Shown: piece after piece, positions 27,207 through 36,878 of the stretch
How positions within the stretch are numbered: position 1 is the stretch's first letter
Layout: every line of letters begins with the position of its first letter
Assembly (NCBI GenBank): GCA_023662865.1
Contig: JAMPIK010000006.1
Span: forward strand, 22,719-86,718
DNA: 64,000 bases
Direction: 5' to 3'
From: Prevotella sp.
GTDB lineage: Bacteria; Bacteroidota; Bacteroidia; Bacteroidales; Muribaculaceae
Notes under the pieces: model-generated
The model's input: only the letters and a program-made list of their open reading frames with translations
What the model was told of the DNA's origin: nothing
Database searches by the model: none
Made by a program: the position numbers and the translations under genes

Positions 27207-27275
27207 CACTCGCAAAAGCGCGAGAAGCGTGGACATTTTATTCATACTACAAGGTTTTTTTCATATTATTTGTTT

Positions 27276-27349
27276 GGCGGGATAGCTCAGTTGGTTAGAG
27301 CGTCGGATTCATAACCCGGAGGTCTCGAGTTCAATTCTCGATCCCGCTA
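27276..27349 (+). tRNA. tRNA-Met, anticodon CAT (elongator)
   Basis: A 74-base cloverleaf: acceptor GGCGGGA/TCCCGCT with discriminator A, D-arm GCTCAGTTGGTTAGAGC, anticodon loop TTCATAA, variable loop AGGTC and T-arm TCGAG-TTCAATT-CTCGA. The lack of three G-C pairs at the end of the anticodon stem and a paired position 1-72 argue for elongator rather than initiator tRNA. A tRNA-Ile2 with modified CAT cannot be fully excluded. No CCA is encoded. Confidence 0.92.
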
Positions 27350-27441
27350 CAAGGAAGTTCGGAACGGCTGTTTCGAACTTCTTTGTTTTATTTCCGTCTT
27401 TTCTTACAAAACTTCCGGCAATGTAAATCTGTTGTATTGGT

Positions 27442-28134
27442 ATGGGAAATATGATTGGTATTACGGTTGAGGGGTTTAATATCGGAAAGTTACAAGTACA
27501 TTGTGCTATCAATCCCGATGTACACAAAATAGCATACATACTTTATCCGAAGGACGTGTTGGAAGAGTGGTTGCCCCATGCCTCGGCAATATACGGGGTA
27601 TCAATTGTCGCAATTACCAACATGGATTGGGACAACGACCTCACGCCGTGGCCGGCACCGGGAGAGCCGCCCGGGTGTCCCGACTTCAAGGGCGATGCGT
27701 CGGAGTTTCTGGATACGCTTGCCAACAGTGTGTTGCCCACGGTGGAACGATGTTACGCTATGGGAAAAGATATTGAAAGGACTCTTGTCGGCGTTTCCCT
27801 ATCGGGATTGTTTACTTTGTGGCAATGGTCGGGTTGCAATCTGTTTACCAATATAGCCACCCTATCCGGCTCATACTGGTATGAAGGATTTGAGCAATGG
27901 ATTTTCAAACAGTCTTTCGCAGAAAAGACCGGTAAATGCTACATGCTGCTTGGAATAGACGAGCCTCATTCACCGATAGCAGCATTTCGCAAAGTCGGAA
28001 AATGTACTGAAAATATTGTAGGTCATATGAGACGCCAAGGCGTTGATATAAAATATAACACCGTACCCGGCAATCATTTTCAATTTGGAATGGGAAGGCT
28101 TGACAAAGCATTTTCCAATATATATAAGAAGTAA
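27442..28134 (+). CDS. Alpha/beta-hydrolase of the putative-esterase (Fes/esterase D-like) type
   Basis: A 230-residue cytoplasmic protein. The nucleophile motif GVSLSG (residues ~114-119) is followed by LFTLWQWSGCN, and a C-terminal PGNHFQFG supplies the His; an Asp or Glu partner would lie in LLGIDEPHS. DNDLTPWPAPGEPPGCPDF resembles the TPW loop of siderophore-ester and related esterases. No siderophore genes are near it. It is placed alone between tRNA-Met and the convergent icd gene, and ends at a terminator. Confidence 0.75.
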   Translation: MGNMIGITVEGFNIGKLQVHCAINPDVHKIAYILYPKDVLEEWLPHASAIYGVSIVAITNMDWDNDLTPWPAPGEPPGCPDFKGDASEFLDTLANSVLPTVERCYAMGKDIERTLVGVSLSGLFTLWQWSGCNLFTNIATLSGSYWYEGFEQWIFKQSFAEKTGKCYMLLGIDEPHSPIAAFRKVGKCTENIVGHMRRQGVDIKYNTVPGNHFQFGMGRLDKAFSNIYKK

Positions 28135-28163
28135 AGAGAGCGTGCCGCAATGGTACGCTCTCT
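28135..28163. terminator. Bidirectional terminator between the esterase gene and icd
   Basis: An inverted repeat of about 9 bases (AGAGAGCGT and ACGCTCTCT) around an 11-base loop, in the 50-base gap between convergent genes. It ends the long cit-acn-icd transcript on the minus strand. Confidence 0.75.
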
Positions 28164-28184
28164 CATAGTATTCAGAGTTTGGTA

Positions 28185-29396
28185 TTAGTCAGCAAGACGC
28201 TTTTCAAGGTTGGCACGGATGGCCAAGAGGAAGTCGCGCGAGTTTACAGCTTTGGCTTCAACACCTTCCATGAGTTTAACAAGGTCCTTGGTTACGATGC
28301 CGGCATTGAGAGTGTCAAAGCAAGCGTCTTCGAGCTGGTCGGCAAACTTCACGAGTTCGGGCAGACCATCGATTTCACCGCGTTTGCGCAGAGCACCGCT
28401 CCATGCAAATATAGTAGCCATTGAGTTTGTGGAAGTTTCCTCACCTTTAAGGTGCTTGTAGTAGTGACGAGTTACAGTGCCGTGGGCAGCTTCGTACTCA
28501 TAATTTCCATCGGGAGAAACGAGTACGCTGGTCATCATTGCCAATGAACCGAAAGCTGTACTTACCATGTCGCTCATTACATCGCCATCGTAGTTTTTGC
28601 AGGCCCAAATGAAGCCGCCTTCGCTGCGCACTACGCGTGCTACCGCGTCATCGATAAGAGTGTAGAAATATTCAAGGCCGAGACGTTCGAAGTCTGCTTT
28701 GTACTGTTGGAACACCTCATCGAAGATTTCGCGGAAACGTGCATCATACTTCTTGGAGATGGTATCTTTTGTTGAGAACCATACATCTTGCTTGGTATCG
28801 ATAGCGAATTTGAAGCAAGAATGAGCGAAAGAAGTGATTGACTTGTCGGTGTTGTGCATACCCTGAATTACGCCGGGAGCTTTAAATTCATGGATTATTT
28901 CTTCCTGACGAGTGCCGTCGGCAGCTTCAAATACGAGTTTTGCAACACCGGCCTGATCTGCACGGATTTCAACATTCTTGTACACATCGCCGTAAGCGTG
29001 ACGAGCGATTGTGATAGGCTTGCGCCAGCTCTTTACGGCAGGCTTGATTGAAGGGATGGTGATGGGAGTGCGGAATACGGTACCGTCGAGCAGTGAGCGG
29101 ATTGTACCGTTGGGGCTTTTCCACATTTTGTGCAGGTTGTACTCCGTCATGCGCTGTGCATTGGGAGTGATAGTTGCACATTTCACGGCAACACCATATT
29201 TCTTTGTAGCCTCGGCAGCTTCCACTGTGATTTGGTCTTCAGTGGCGTCACGTTTTTCCAGACCGAGGTCAAAATATTCTGTTTTCAGGTCAACGAAAGG
29301 AAGAATGAGTTCATCTTTAATCATCTTCCAAAGGATACGGGTCATTTCATCGCCGTCCATCTCCACGAGGGGAGTGGTCATTTTGATTTTTTCCAT
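28185..29396 (-). CDS. icd: Isocitrate dehydrogenase (NADP+), eukaryote-like dimeric type
   Basis: Oxidative decarboxylation of isocitrate to 2-oxoglutarate. The ATG at 29396 gives [23 protein letters not shown] and 403 residues, the length and start of the eukaryotic-type NADP enzyme; the longer open frame would overlap acn. Substrate-binding [16 protein letters not shown] and the [10 protein letters not shown] block near the cofactor site are visible. It is the last gene of the citD-to-icd operon, 20 bases behind acn. The NADP preference is inferred from the family. Confidence 0.96.
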   Translation of the reverse strand: MEKIKMTTPLVEMDGDEMTRILWKMIKDELILPFVDLKTEYFDLGLEKRDATEDQITVEAAEATKKYGVAVKCATITPNAQRMTEYNLHKMWKSPNGTIRSLLDGTVFRTPITIPSIKPAVKSWRKPITIARHAYGDVYKNVEIRADQAGVAKLVFEAADGTRQEEIIHEFKAPGVIQGMHNTDKSITSFAHSCFKFAIDTKQDVWFSTKDTISKKYDARFREIFDEVFQQYKADFERLGLEYFYTLIDDAVARVVRSEGGFIWACKNYDGDVMSDMVSTAFGSLAMMTSVLVSPDGNYEYEAAHGTVTRHYYKHLKGEETSTNSMATIFAWSGALRKRGEIDGLPELVKFADQLEDACFDTLNAGIVTKDLVKLMEGVEAKAVNSRDFLLAIRANLEKRLAD

Positions 29397-29416
29397 GTTG
29401 ATTTTCAGGTATTTAT

Positions 29417-31663
29417 TTATTTGTTTTGAGCTGCATAATAGTTCATCAAGCAACCGTCTGCGAGGATTTGACGTTCATCGGCAGTGAGGTTCTTGAAGTA
29501 GAGAGTGATGTCTTTCACTTCATCAGCTGTGATTACCTTAGCATCAATTTGCTCCTTACCTTCGAGGATAGCCTTGCGAATGCCGGGCACATAAACGAAG
29601 TCGCCGGGGAGGTAGTTGAATTCAGTGTCCTTGTCGATTGTGAAAGGCACGATACCCCAGTTGATGCAGTTTGAACGATAACGCTTGGTGGCGTATTCGT
29701 AGCAGATATTGGCATCACCGCCGAGTACTTTCTGGCAGCTTGCAGCTTGTTCGCGTGCGGAACCGTCGCCCGGACGATTTGCGAATACGCATGAACCCAG
29801 AGAAGTGTCTGCGATGGGAGCACCTACACGTTCCATTACTTTCTTCACGTTTTCGGGACATTTGCCGTCGCGACGCTCAAGGTCTTCAGCCTGAATGCGT
29901 TTTGAGATGCCAACATATTCCGGCACACGGCGAGAGAGTGCGAACTCTGAGAGTTTCAGAGGGTTGGAACGATAAGAAGAAGTTTCGCCGGAAGGAATAA
30001 GTTCATCGGTAGTGGTCACAGGGTCGTGTATCACGGCAGCGAGTTCGAGGAGCATATTCTCCTGCATTGCGTACATCTTGGGCCAGTCTTTGATATTGGG
30101 GCCGTAGCGCAGTTCCTCATCAAGATTTTCTTTGCCGAAGCCGTTGTATACACGGTTGCGGTAGATGCGGCCGTCATACTTGTAGGGGTTGTGCTCGTTG
30201 GTGTATTCAATATCGGTAGCCGCAGTGATTACACCACCGTTGGCAGCGGTTGCAGCGATTGAACGAGCGTCCATGAGAGCAACCAATGAGATTTGACCCT
30301 GACCCGGTTTTGAACCTTCGCGGTTGGGGAAGTTACGAGTAGTGTGGCGGATAGACAGGCCGTTGTTGGCCGGTACATCGCCGGCACCGAAGCAAGGACC
30401 GCAGAACGCCGGTTTGATTACTACGCCGGCTCCGAGCATTTCGGAGATAACTTCATCGCGAGTAGCAGCCATATAAACGGGTACTGACTGCGGATAAGCG
30501 GAGATTGTGAAGTAGTCGTTACCTACTGATTTACCCTTGAGGATAGAAGCGGCTTCGGCAAGGTTGTCGTAAGTACCGCCCGAGCAGCCGGCAATGATAC
30601 CCTGATCGGCCATTACCTTGCCGTCTTTGATTTTGCTTACGAGGTCAATGTCAATCTTGTCGCCGAAACGTTTGCGAGCATCTTCTTCCACTTCGCGCAG
30701 AATGCGTTCGGGATCAGCCTGAAGCTCGTGAATGGTATATGCATTTGAGGGGTGGAAAGGCAGTGCAATCATTGACTCCTGCTTGGAGAGGTCAATCTTA
30801 ATCATGCCATCGTAGTAAGCCACCTCACCGGGGTTAAGCTCCTTGTAGTCTTCCGGACGTTCGTGCTGCTCATAGTGTTTGCGCACTTCATCGTCAGTAA
30901 TCCAGATTGAGCTGAGGCAAGTGGTTTCGGTAGTCATGATGTCTATACCGTTGCGGAAGTCAATGGGCAGATTTTTCACGCCGGGGCCTGCGAACTCAAG
31001 CACTTTGTTCTTCACGAAACCATTGTCGAACACTGCTTTTACAAGAGAGATGGCTACATCGTGGGGACCGATACCTTTGCGAGGTGCACCTTCCAACCAT
31101 ACGAGAACCACTTCGGGAGCTTTGATGTCCCAAGTGTTGTTAAGGAGCTGCTTTACGAGCTCACCGCCGCCTTCGCCTACACCCATATTACCGAGTGAAC
31201 CGTAACGTGTATGAGAGTCGGAACCGAGAATCATGTTGCCACATTTCACCATAGCTTCACGAGCATACTGGTGGATAACAGCCTGATTGGCGGGGACATA
31301 GATACCGCCGTACTTCTTGGCAGCTGAAAGACCGAACACATGGTCGTCTTCATTGATAGTACCGCCTACCGCACACAGAGAGTTGTGGCAGTTGGTCATG
31401 GCATAAGGAAGAGGGAATTTCTTCAAGCCGGAGGCGCGTGCTGTCTGAATAATGCCGACATAAGTAATGTCGTGGCTCATCATTGCATCAAACTTGATAC
31501 GCATGTCATCTCCTTTTGAGCCGTCAACATCGTGAGAGCGCAGAATAGAGTAAGTGATAGTGTTTTCGCGAGCCGCATCGGGAGCGGGCAGACCGACAGT
31601 GTCTGTGGCAATGGTGCGTCCATTGTCTACCAAATACACTCCTTTGTCAAAAATCTCTACCAT
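29417..31663 (-). CDS. acn: Aconitate hydratase
   Basis: Interconverts citrate and isocitrate through a 4Fe-4S cluster. The 748 residues resemble the mitochondrial-type aconitases. The three cluster cysteines are seen in [18 protein letters not shown] and CGPCFGAGD, and the C-terminal swivelling domain has [10 protein letters not shown] and [11 protein letters not shown]. Lying between the citrate lyase genes and icd, it connects citrate to isocitrate in the same operon. Homoaconitase-like substrates are possible but unlikely given the neighbours. Confidence 0.94.
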   Translation of the reverse strand: MVEIFDKGVYLVDNGRTIATDTVGLPAPDAARENTITYSILRSHDVDGSKGDDMRIKFDAMMSHDITYVGIIQTARASGLKKFPLPYAMTNCHNSLCAVGGTINEDDHVFGLSAAKKYGGIYVPANQAVIHQYAREAMVKCGNMILGSDSHTRYGSLGNMGVGEGGGELVKQLLNNTWDIKAPEVVLVWLEGAPRKGIGPHDVAISLVKAVFDNGFVKNKVLEFAGPGVKNLPIDFRNGIDIMTTETTCLSSIWITDDEVRKHYEQHERPEDYKELNPGEVAYYDGMIKIDLSKQESMIALPFHPSNAYTIHELQADPERILREVEEDARKRFGDKIDIDLVSKIKDGKVMADQGIIAGCSGGTYDNLAEAASILKGKSVGNDYFTISAYPQSVPVYMAATRDEVISEMLGAGVVIKPAFCGPCFGAGDVPANNGLSIRHTTRNFPNREGSKPGQGQISLVALMDARSIAATAANGGVITAATDIEYTNEHNPYKYDGRIYRNRVYNGFGKENLDEELRYGPNIKDWPKMYAMQENMLLELAAVIHDPVTTTDELIPSGETSSYRSNPLKLSEFALSRRVPEYVGISKRIQAEDLERRDGKCPENVKKVMERVGAPIADTSLGSCVFANRPGDGSAREQAASCQKVLGGDANICYEYATKRYRSNCINWGIVPFTIDKDTEFNYLPGDFVYVPGIRKAILEGKEQIDAKVITADEVKDITLYFKNLTADERQILADGCLMNYYAAQNK

Positions 31664-31704
31664 GATAAAATAGATTTATGGGGTTAATAAATGTTATTTC
31701 GAAA

Positions 31705-33444
31705 TTAGTGATGATTATTCAATAGATTATTTACAAAAATTGAGAGAGCCAGCATATCGGCTGCTCCTCCGGGAGAGAGATTGCGAGCTGTCAGGTCTCG
31801 GTCAAATTCAGCCAAACCGACTTGGTCAATCTTTCGGTTTAGCATATTACCGGCTGCTTCTCTTACATAACCGGCAGCCTCTTCACCGCCTCGATAATAT
31901 ATATTGCTGTCATGCAATTGGCTCATTATCAAGAGCAGACGTCGATACAAGTCCGGCTCATGTCGATGTTGGCGAACGAGCTTTGAATACCCTTTTTTCG
32001 CTGCTTCCAATGCAGTTGGTATATGATACTTTGCTGACACCGCCGCACCGTGACTTCCGGCTACTGTGGGGAATGTGTTTGCAATCTTTGAAATCGTTGT
32101 GATTAAAGTGTCTTCAGAGAGAGAATTGTTGGCTATCAGCTTTGTAGCTGCGCATATACAAAGTCCGAGCGAGAATAAAGCACCGCGATGAGTGTTAATA
32201 TTTCCGGTAGCCTCAAACATGGCTTTCTCCGCTTGCAAACCTATCGGTTGTAAAACAGCCGCATTTACTTCATCGTTCAATAATGAAGCCCGGGAGAGCT
32301 GATAAAAATATGGTCTTAATGCATCAATGCTGCGACTCATCAAATTGTAATCCATATCTTTGTGTGCGCCGCAATTGGATTGATCCACGAGTCCCGGCTT
32401 AGGAGTAAGATTCAGTTCCGTGTGCAATGCAAGGCAGGCTGAATGAGCCAACAGCATTGGCAGACTTGCCAACGGCACCATTTCAACTGCTTTACTCAAA
32501 GAGCCTGACTCTAACAGTCTGCGAACATTGGAGGCTGAAACGGGAATATTTTCCGCATCGTTTAGACGTGGGAATTCTTTATATACTATCTCATAACCTT
32601 CAAGAAGCCTTTCCATCCAAACATTATAAAGAGATGTGAGTTCATCTGTAGGTTCTGTGCCTACAAAACGAATTTCGGCTTCAAGGCTTGGTGCGATATG
32701 CTTTCCGAATATGTTTATATCCAATTGGATATGCGTTTCGGTGCACATTTCCACACTTTTAATAAAATATGAGGGGAAGGTAGTAGCGCTTATGCAGTAG
32801 GGAGAGGGGTCGGCAATGGTGACATTGGACATACTTGCCGTAGCGAGACGTAAAGATTCAATGCGTTCTTCTGCCGGAAACAGTGTATGCGGATTGTCAC
32901 TCAATGGAATTACGGTAAGGCAATCCACTTCGGCAGCAGCTCGTTCAATCAGAGATAAGTGTCCCTTTGTGGCCGGGTTGGCGTTCATAATTATAACGCC
33001 GTTATGTTTGCCGCGAGGCAGAGTGTTCAGATAAGCTTTATACCGCTCCAACCCATGACGGTCACTCTCAAGCTGAGCTGCAAGACCGGCCATTCCTATA
33101 AGATTGAATCCGAGAGATTCAAAAGTCGGAACGTATATCGGCTTGGTATATATGAAAAGATTGGAAATACCTCTTTCGTAAGCCTCGCTTCGCAGGCGAG
33201 AAATCAACTGATTGAGAACAGCCTGACCGCGCACAGCCTCCGACGTTGCTACGAATTTAATTACATCGCCGCACAATGAGGCAGTTGCTTGCAGCTTGTC
33301 CTCAATGTCGAATACTCCGAGAGTAAAGTCCGGCTCCTGCTCGGGGACAAGGTCATTCTCCGAGAGCAGGTTTAGCCATTCCCGGCGCAGACGGCCAATG
33401 CCGAGCATTATTTCCCGAATCTCATAACCTTCGAAGGTATTCAT
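31705..33444 (-). CDS. CitC-CitG fusion: citrate lyase ligase plus triphosphoribosyl-dephospho-CoA synthase
   Basis: A 579-residue two-function maturation protein for citrate lyase. Residues ~1-130 are a GNAT-like domain and ~135-310 the nucleotidyltransferase domain of citrate lyase ligase (CitC), with GVIIMNANPATKGHLSLIERA and VSASNVRRLL; CitC acetylates the prosthetic group. Residues ~318-575 are CitG, with LTPKPGLVDQSNCGAHKDMD and NTHRGALFSLGL, which makes the prosthetic group precursor from dephospho-CoA and ATP. In the enterobacterial operons I know these are separate proteins and any fusion is CitX-CitG. It overlaps citX by 23 bases. Confidence 0.9.
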   Translation of the reverse strand: MNTFEGYEIREIMLGIGRLRREWLNLLSENDLVPEQEPDFTLGVFDIEDKLQATASLCGDVIKFVATSEAVRGQAVLNQLISRLRSEAYERGISNLFIYTKPIYVPTFESLGFNLIGMAGLAAQLESDRHGLERYKAYLNTLPRGKHNGVIIMNANPATKGHLSLIERAAAEVDCLTVIPLSDNPHTLFPAEERIESLRLATASMSNVTIADPSPYCISATTFPSYFIKSVEMCTETHIQLDINIFGKHIAPSLEAEIRFVGTEPTDELTSLYNVWMERLLEGYEIVYKEFPRLNDAENIPVSASNVRRLLESGSLSKAVEMVPLASLPMLLAHSACLALHTELNLTPKPGLVDQSNCGAHKDMDYNLMSRSIDALRPYFYQLSRASLLNDEVNAAVLQPIGLQAEKAMFEATGNINTHRGALFSLGLCICAATKLIANNSLSEDTLITTISKIANTFPTVAGSHGAAVSAKYHIPTALEAAKKGYSKLVRQHRHEPDLYRRLLLIMSQLHDSNIYYRGGEEAAGYVREAAGNMLNRKIDQVGLAEFDRDLTARNLSPGGAADMLALSIFVNNLLNNHH

Positions 33445-33931
33445 CAGTGAGTCCTTTGATTTTAGCTGTTAATTCTTCAACCGAATGTTTTTGAGAGCGC
33501 ATACAGGCGCGTGCATCGTCATCGCATATCAGACATCGGCGAGAGGGCATCCCATCAAAACGGCGAGACAGCGGCACGCCGTCATTGCCGATTACGTCAA
33601 TATCCATGAGTCTGCCCAACGGATGACTGTTTTCAATATCAATGGCAATGGTTTTGGCTTGTTCAGCCGATAATTCCGTGAGGAAATATGACTCCCAACC
33701 GGTGGGAAGGTCGGAATGTTCTTCGTGTATGAGCTTGTCGCCTAAGGCTTTGAGAATAGCCTTATGGCCGGCGCGAGCAATTACAAGCGAAGAGTCCGTA
33801 CGTTTCTCGGCTCCTGGAATATTGATTGTCAGAACAATCAGCGACTTCTGCGGAAATTGAGAAAGCAGACACAGCTGTCGCTCCCGCCGGTTGTCGCGGG
33901 ATTCCAACAGCTGTGTCAGTGTTATGCCCAT
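33422..33931 (-). CDS. citX: Holo-citrate lyase synthase (apo-citrate lyase phosphoribosyl-dephospho-CoA transferase)
   Basis: A 169-residue protein that attaches the phosphoribosyl-dephospho-CoA group to the acyl carrier subunit CitD. The N-terminal block LLESRDNRRERQ and the central SYFLTELSAEQAKTIAIDIENSHPLGRLMDIDVI, followed by SRRFDGMPSRRCLICDDDARACMRSQKH, are typical of CitX. Its end overlaps the start of the citCG fusion by 23 bases, and it starts 22 bases behind citF. It is of normal length for stand-alone CitX. Confidence 0.93.
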   Translation of the reverse strand: MGITLTQLLESRDNRRERQLCLLSQFPQKSLIVLTINIPGAEKRTDSSLVIARAGHKAILKALGDKLIHEEHSDLPTGWESYFLTELSAEQAKTIAIDIENSHPLGRLMDIDVIGNDGVPLSRRFDGMPSRRCLICDDDARACMRSQKHSVEELTAKIKGLTDEYLRRL

Positions 33932-33953
33932 AAGGGAGTCCTTTGGAGATTTG

Positions 33954-35492
33954 TTATTCTACAACATTGCGAATCACGTCCATTACGCTGCCGTCGCGGT
34001 TCATTACTACTCCCACTACCTTGTCTCCGAACGGAATGGGTTCGAGATCGCCGATAATGGAATGAGCTTTGTCGCGAAGAGCGTGGATATCCACCACATT
34101 CAGACCGGCGGCTTTCAGTTTTTCCGCCAATTCCGGACGACGCGGATTTACGGCGATGCCGTATTCTGTGATAATTACATCAACTGTGCTTCCGGGAGTG
34201 ATGTGAGTGGTAACCTCATCTACAACGCAGGGGATACGACCGCGCAGCAACGGGCAAACGATTATGGACAATGCAGAGTCAGCGGCAGTGTCGGGGTGAC
34301 CGCCGATAGCACCGCGGATTATACCGTCGCTGCCCACCAAAACGTTCACGTTGAAGTTTACATCGGCTTCCAGTGCAGAGAGAATTACGATGTCAAGGTA
34401 ATGAACGGCTGAACCGGGCTCATCGGCTGCGGCATACTCGTAAGCAGCCACTTCCTTGTGCATCATGTCATCGCGAAGAGACATAGCAGCCACTTTGTCG
34501 AAGGACTGAACATCTATAAGGCGCTCGATAAGGCCTTCTTCATGGAGCTTAACCATGTGAGCTGTAATGCCGCCCAATGCGAACGATGCTTTTACGTTCT
34601 GCTCTATCATGCTCTCGCGCAGATACTTAACGGCTGCTAGAGAAGCGCCGCCGGTACCGGTCTGAATGGAGAAGCCGGGCTTGAAATAACCGCTGTTGAT
34701 GATAACCTTTGCTGCCTGTTGAGCAAGAAGAATGTCTCTCGGGTTTTTGGAGTCGCGGATTGCACCGGAAGAAATTTTGGAGCTGTCGCCTACTGAATCC
34801 ACTACCACCACATAGTCAACATCATGTTCGGAGATGCTGTTGGGAGTGTTGGGATAGTCTACCAAGTCATCGGTGAGAATAACCACCTTGTCGGCATAGC
34901 GGGCATCGGGAAGAGCGTAGCCCAAAGAGCCGCAAATTGATTTGGCATTCTCGGAGCGTGAATAGCCGCAAGCATTACCTAACGGGTCAGCGGAAGATGC
35001 GCCGAGGAAAGCAATATCAATATGCAAATCGTCGTTGGCAATGGCACTTCCGCGGCCACCGTGGCTACGGAAAATAACCGGCTCGTTCATCAGGCCGTGA
35101 GAAATCTCGTTAGCCAATTCGCCGCGCAAACCGGAGGTAGATATGCGAGTTATAACGCCATTGCGGATATGCTCTATGAGAGGCAGATGCACATCTGAGA
35201 GAGAAGAAGCCGCCAAATGCAAATCTTTGTAACCCATTTCGGCAAGCTTTGCCACTACCATGTTGACCACCTTGTCACCGCCGCGGAAGTGGTGGTGGAA
35301 AGAGATTGTCATTCCGTCTTTAAGCCCGGAGAGTTTGATGGCATCTTCAAGGCTTACCAATTTTGAGCTTTCTTTTTGCAGTTCGCGTCTTTGTTTTGGA
35401 TTTTTTGCAAAGGCAGTGGGGTCGTAAACCGCTTTGCCCATCTGTTTTGCCGCATCGGCAATGAGCTGTGTGCGCTCGTCTATATTGTTCAT
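33954..35492 (-). CDS. citF: Citrate lyase alpha subunit (citrate:acetyl-ACP transferase)
   Basis: A 512-residue CoA-transferase-family subunit that swaps acetyl for citrate on the CitD prosthetic arm. Family blocks are DGMTISFHHHFRGGDKVVNMV, TSGLRGELANEIS, GNACGYSRSENAKSICGSLGYALPDARYADKVVILTDDLV and SIQTGTGGASLAAVKYL. The length is normal. It lies between citE and citX in the canonical D-E-F order. Confidence 0.96.
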   Translation of the reverse strand: MNNIDERTQLIADAAKQMGKAVYDPTAFAKNPKQRRELQKESSKLVSLEDAIKLSGLKDGMTISFHHHFRGGDKVVNMVVAKLAEMGYKDLHLAASSLSDVHLPLIEHIRNGVITRISTSGLRGELANEISHGLMNEPVIFRSHGGRGSAIANDDLHIDIAFLGASSADPLGNACGYSRSENAKSICGSLGYALPDARYADKVVILTDDLVDYPNTPNSISEHDVDYVVVVDSVGDSSKISSGAIRDSKNPRDILLAQQAAKVIINSGYFKPGFSIQTGTGGASLAAVKYLRESMIEQNVKASFALGGITAHMVKLHEEGLIERLIDVQSFDKVAAMSLRDDMMHKEVAAYEYAAADEPGSAVHYLDIVILSALEADVNFNVNVLVGSDGIIRGAIGGHPDTAADSALSIIVCPLLRGRIPCVVDEVTTHITPGSTVDVIITEYGIAVNPRRPELAEKLKAAGLNVVDIHALRDKAHSIIGDLEPIPFGDKVVGVVMNRDGSVMDVIRNVVE

Positions 35493-35530
35493 GTAATCTT
35501 CAATTTTTTAACGGAGTCCTTGAAATCCAA

Positions 35531-36418
35531 TCAAATATCTTCGGGGCTGAGAATGCCGGAGGCTATAGCCAAGTCTATTGTGCGCTGTGCGCGGATTACC
35601 ACCGGACGGTCTACCATCTTGCCGTTAACTGCAATCACACCGGAACCTTTCTTCTCGGCCTCCTTGATGGCGGCAAGAATAGTGCGTGCCTTCTCGATAG
35701 CTTTCTCTGTGGGAGCGAATACGCTGTTAACCACTTCAATCTGACGGGGGTTGATAATTGACTTTCCGTCAAAGCCGAGGCGGTGTATCAGCTCAACTTC
35801 TTTGCGGAATGTCTCCATGTCGTTGAGGTTGGAGTATACTGTGTCCAAAGCATCGATACCGGCCGCACGAGCAGCCACAACGATAGTTTCGCGAGCGAGC
35901 AGCAGTTCATCGCCGCCCGGAGTGCGCTGTGTCTTCAGATTTGCGCAATAGTCCTCCGCACCGAGGGCAATACCCATCATGCGCTTTGAGGCAACGGCAA
36001 TAGCATATGCGTTGACCACACCTAATGCGCTCTCGATTGCAGCCATAATTTTAGTACGGCCCACACAACCAAGCTCTTTCTCCACACGCTCGATTTCGCG
36101 TTCCACCTCAACAACCTCTTCGGCGGTTTCGGTTTTAGGCATACGAATTACGTGTACACCGGCTTTCACCACAGCCTCGATATCCTTCTTTCCGTAAGGA
36201 GTGGAGAGCGGATTGATGCGCACTACCATTTCAGTGTCGCCGTAGTCTACACTTTTGAGTGCGTTGTACACCAACAGGCGTGCAGTATCCTTTTCAGCCA
36301 TAGTCACCGAGTCTTCCAAGTCAAGCATAATGGAGTCAGGACCGTAAATATGCGCATCGGCCATCATGCCGGGGTTGTTGCCCGGCACAAACATCATAGT
36401 TCTTCTAAGTCTTTCCAT
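35531..36418 (-). CDS. citE: Citrate lyase beta subunit (citryl-ACP lyase)
   Basis: A 295-residue HpcH/HpaI-family subunit that splits citryl-ACP to oxaloacetate and acetyl-ACP. It starts MERLRRTMMFVPGNNPGMM and has the conserved YGPDSIMLDLEDSV, VVRINPLSTPYG, IRMPKTETAEEV, ALGAEDYCANLKTQRTPGGDELL (metal-binding Glu/Asp) and GKSIINPRQIEVVN. Citrate-specific features (SVTMAEKD, the adjacent citD and citF) favour CitE proper over CitE-like thioesterases. It is 12 bases behind citD. Confidence 0.96.
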   Translation of the reverse strand: MERLRRTMMFVPGNNPGMMADAHIYGPDSIMLDLEDSVTMAEKDTARLLVYNALKSVDYGDTEMVVRINPLSTPYGKKDIEAVVKAGVHVIRMPKTETAEEVVEVEREIERVEKELGCVGRTKIMAAIESALGVVNAYAIAVASKRMMGIALGAEDYCANLKTQRTPGGDELLLARETIVVAARAAGIDALDTVYSNLNDMETFRKEVELIHRLGFDGKSIINPRQIEVVNSVFAPTEKAIEKARTILAAIKEAEKKGSGVIAVNGKMVDRPVVIRAQRTIDLAIASGILSPEDI

Positions 36419-36430
36419 ATCAGATACTTC

Positions 36431-36715
36431 TTAATCTTTCCACACATCGTTGCCGGTAGCGCGTACAGCCGCAGCGGTAGCGCGAGCACGAATTGTGCAG
36501 TCCAGAGCCCCCTTGTCGTGGGCGTCTACTTCCACATCTGTTAAATTCAATCCCTGAAGTGTTTCGCAAATCACTTCCTTAATACGCTTGCCGAAGCGGC
36601 TACCGACAGTGCTGTCAAGATTAACAGTCAGCCCCGAACCCGGTGTTCCCGGCAATATCTCAATCATGATATCGCCTGACTCCAGAGTGCCGGCTTGAGC
36701 TCTCTTAATGTCCAT
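36431..36715 (-). CDS. citD: Citrate lyase acyl carrier protein (gamma subunit)
   Basis: A 94-residue carrier protein that holds the phosphoribosyl-dephospho-CoA arm. The attachment serine is Ser13 in AGTLESGDIMIEI, which corresponds to AGTxESSD in other CitD proteins. The C-terminal DKGALDCTIRARATAAAVRA is also typical. The ATG at 36715 is chosen because the extra 26 codons upstream, starting at TTG, would include the promoter. It is the first gene of the operon running to icd. Confidence 0.95.
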   Translation of the reverse strand: MDIKRAQAGTLESGDIMIEILPGTPGSGLTVNLDSTVGSRFGKRIKEVICETLQGLNLTDVEVDAHDKGALDCTIRARATAAAVRATGNDVWKD

Positions 36716-36780
36716 GGTTTTATATTTAGGTATTTGTTTATATACTCGTATATAGATGTGCATTCCGTAATAGCACCGCG

Positions 36781-36836
36781 CAAAATTAATCAATCTAAAT
36801 AATATGACAAAGCAATTACGGAAAAATTTCCGTAAT
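36781..36836 (-). promoter_or_regulatory. Promoter of the cit-acn-icd operon with upstream palindrome
   Basis: On the minus strand TTTG (36811-36808) and TAATTTTG (36788-36781) are 19 bases apart, a consensus Bacteroidetes promoter about 65 bases before citD. Directly upstream, at 36815-36836, lies a perfect palindrome with arms ATTACGGAAA and TTTCCGTAAT around AA. Its place just behind the -33 box suits an activator site. It could also act as the terminator of the SGNH gene upstream. Confidence 0.7.
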
Positions 36837-36878
36837 CTTGCAATTTTTTTATTTTGCTCCTCCCGAGATGAGGGGAAC

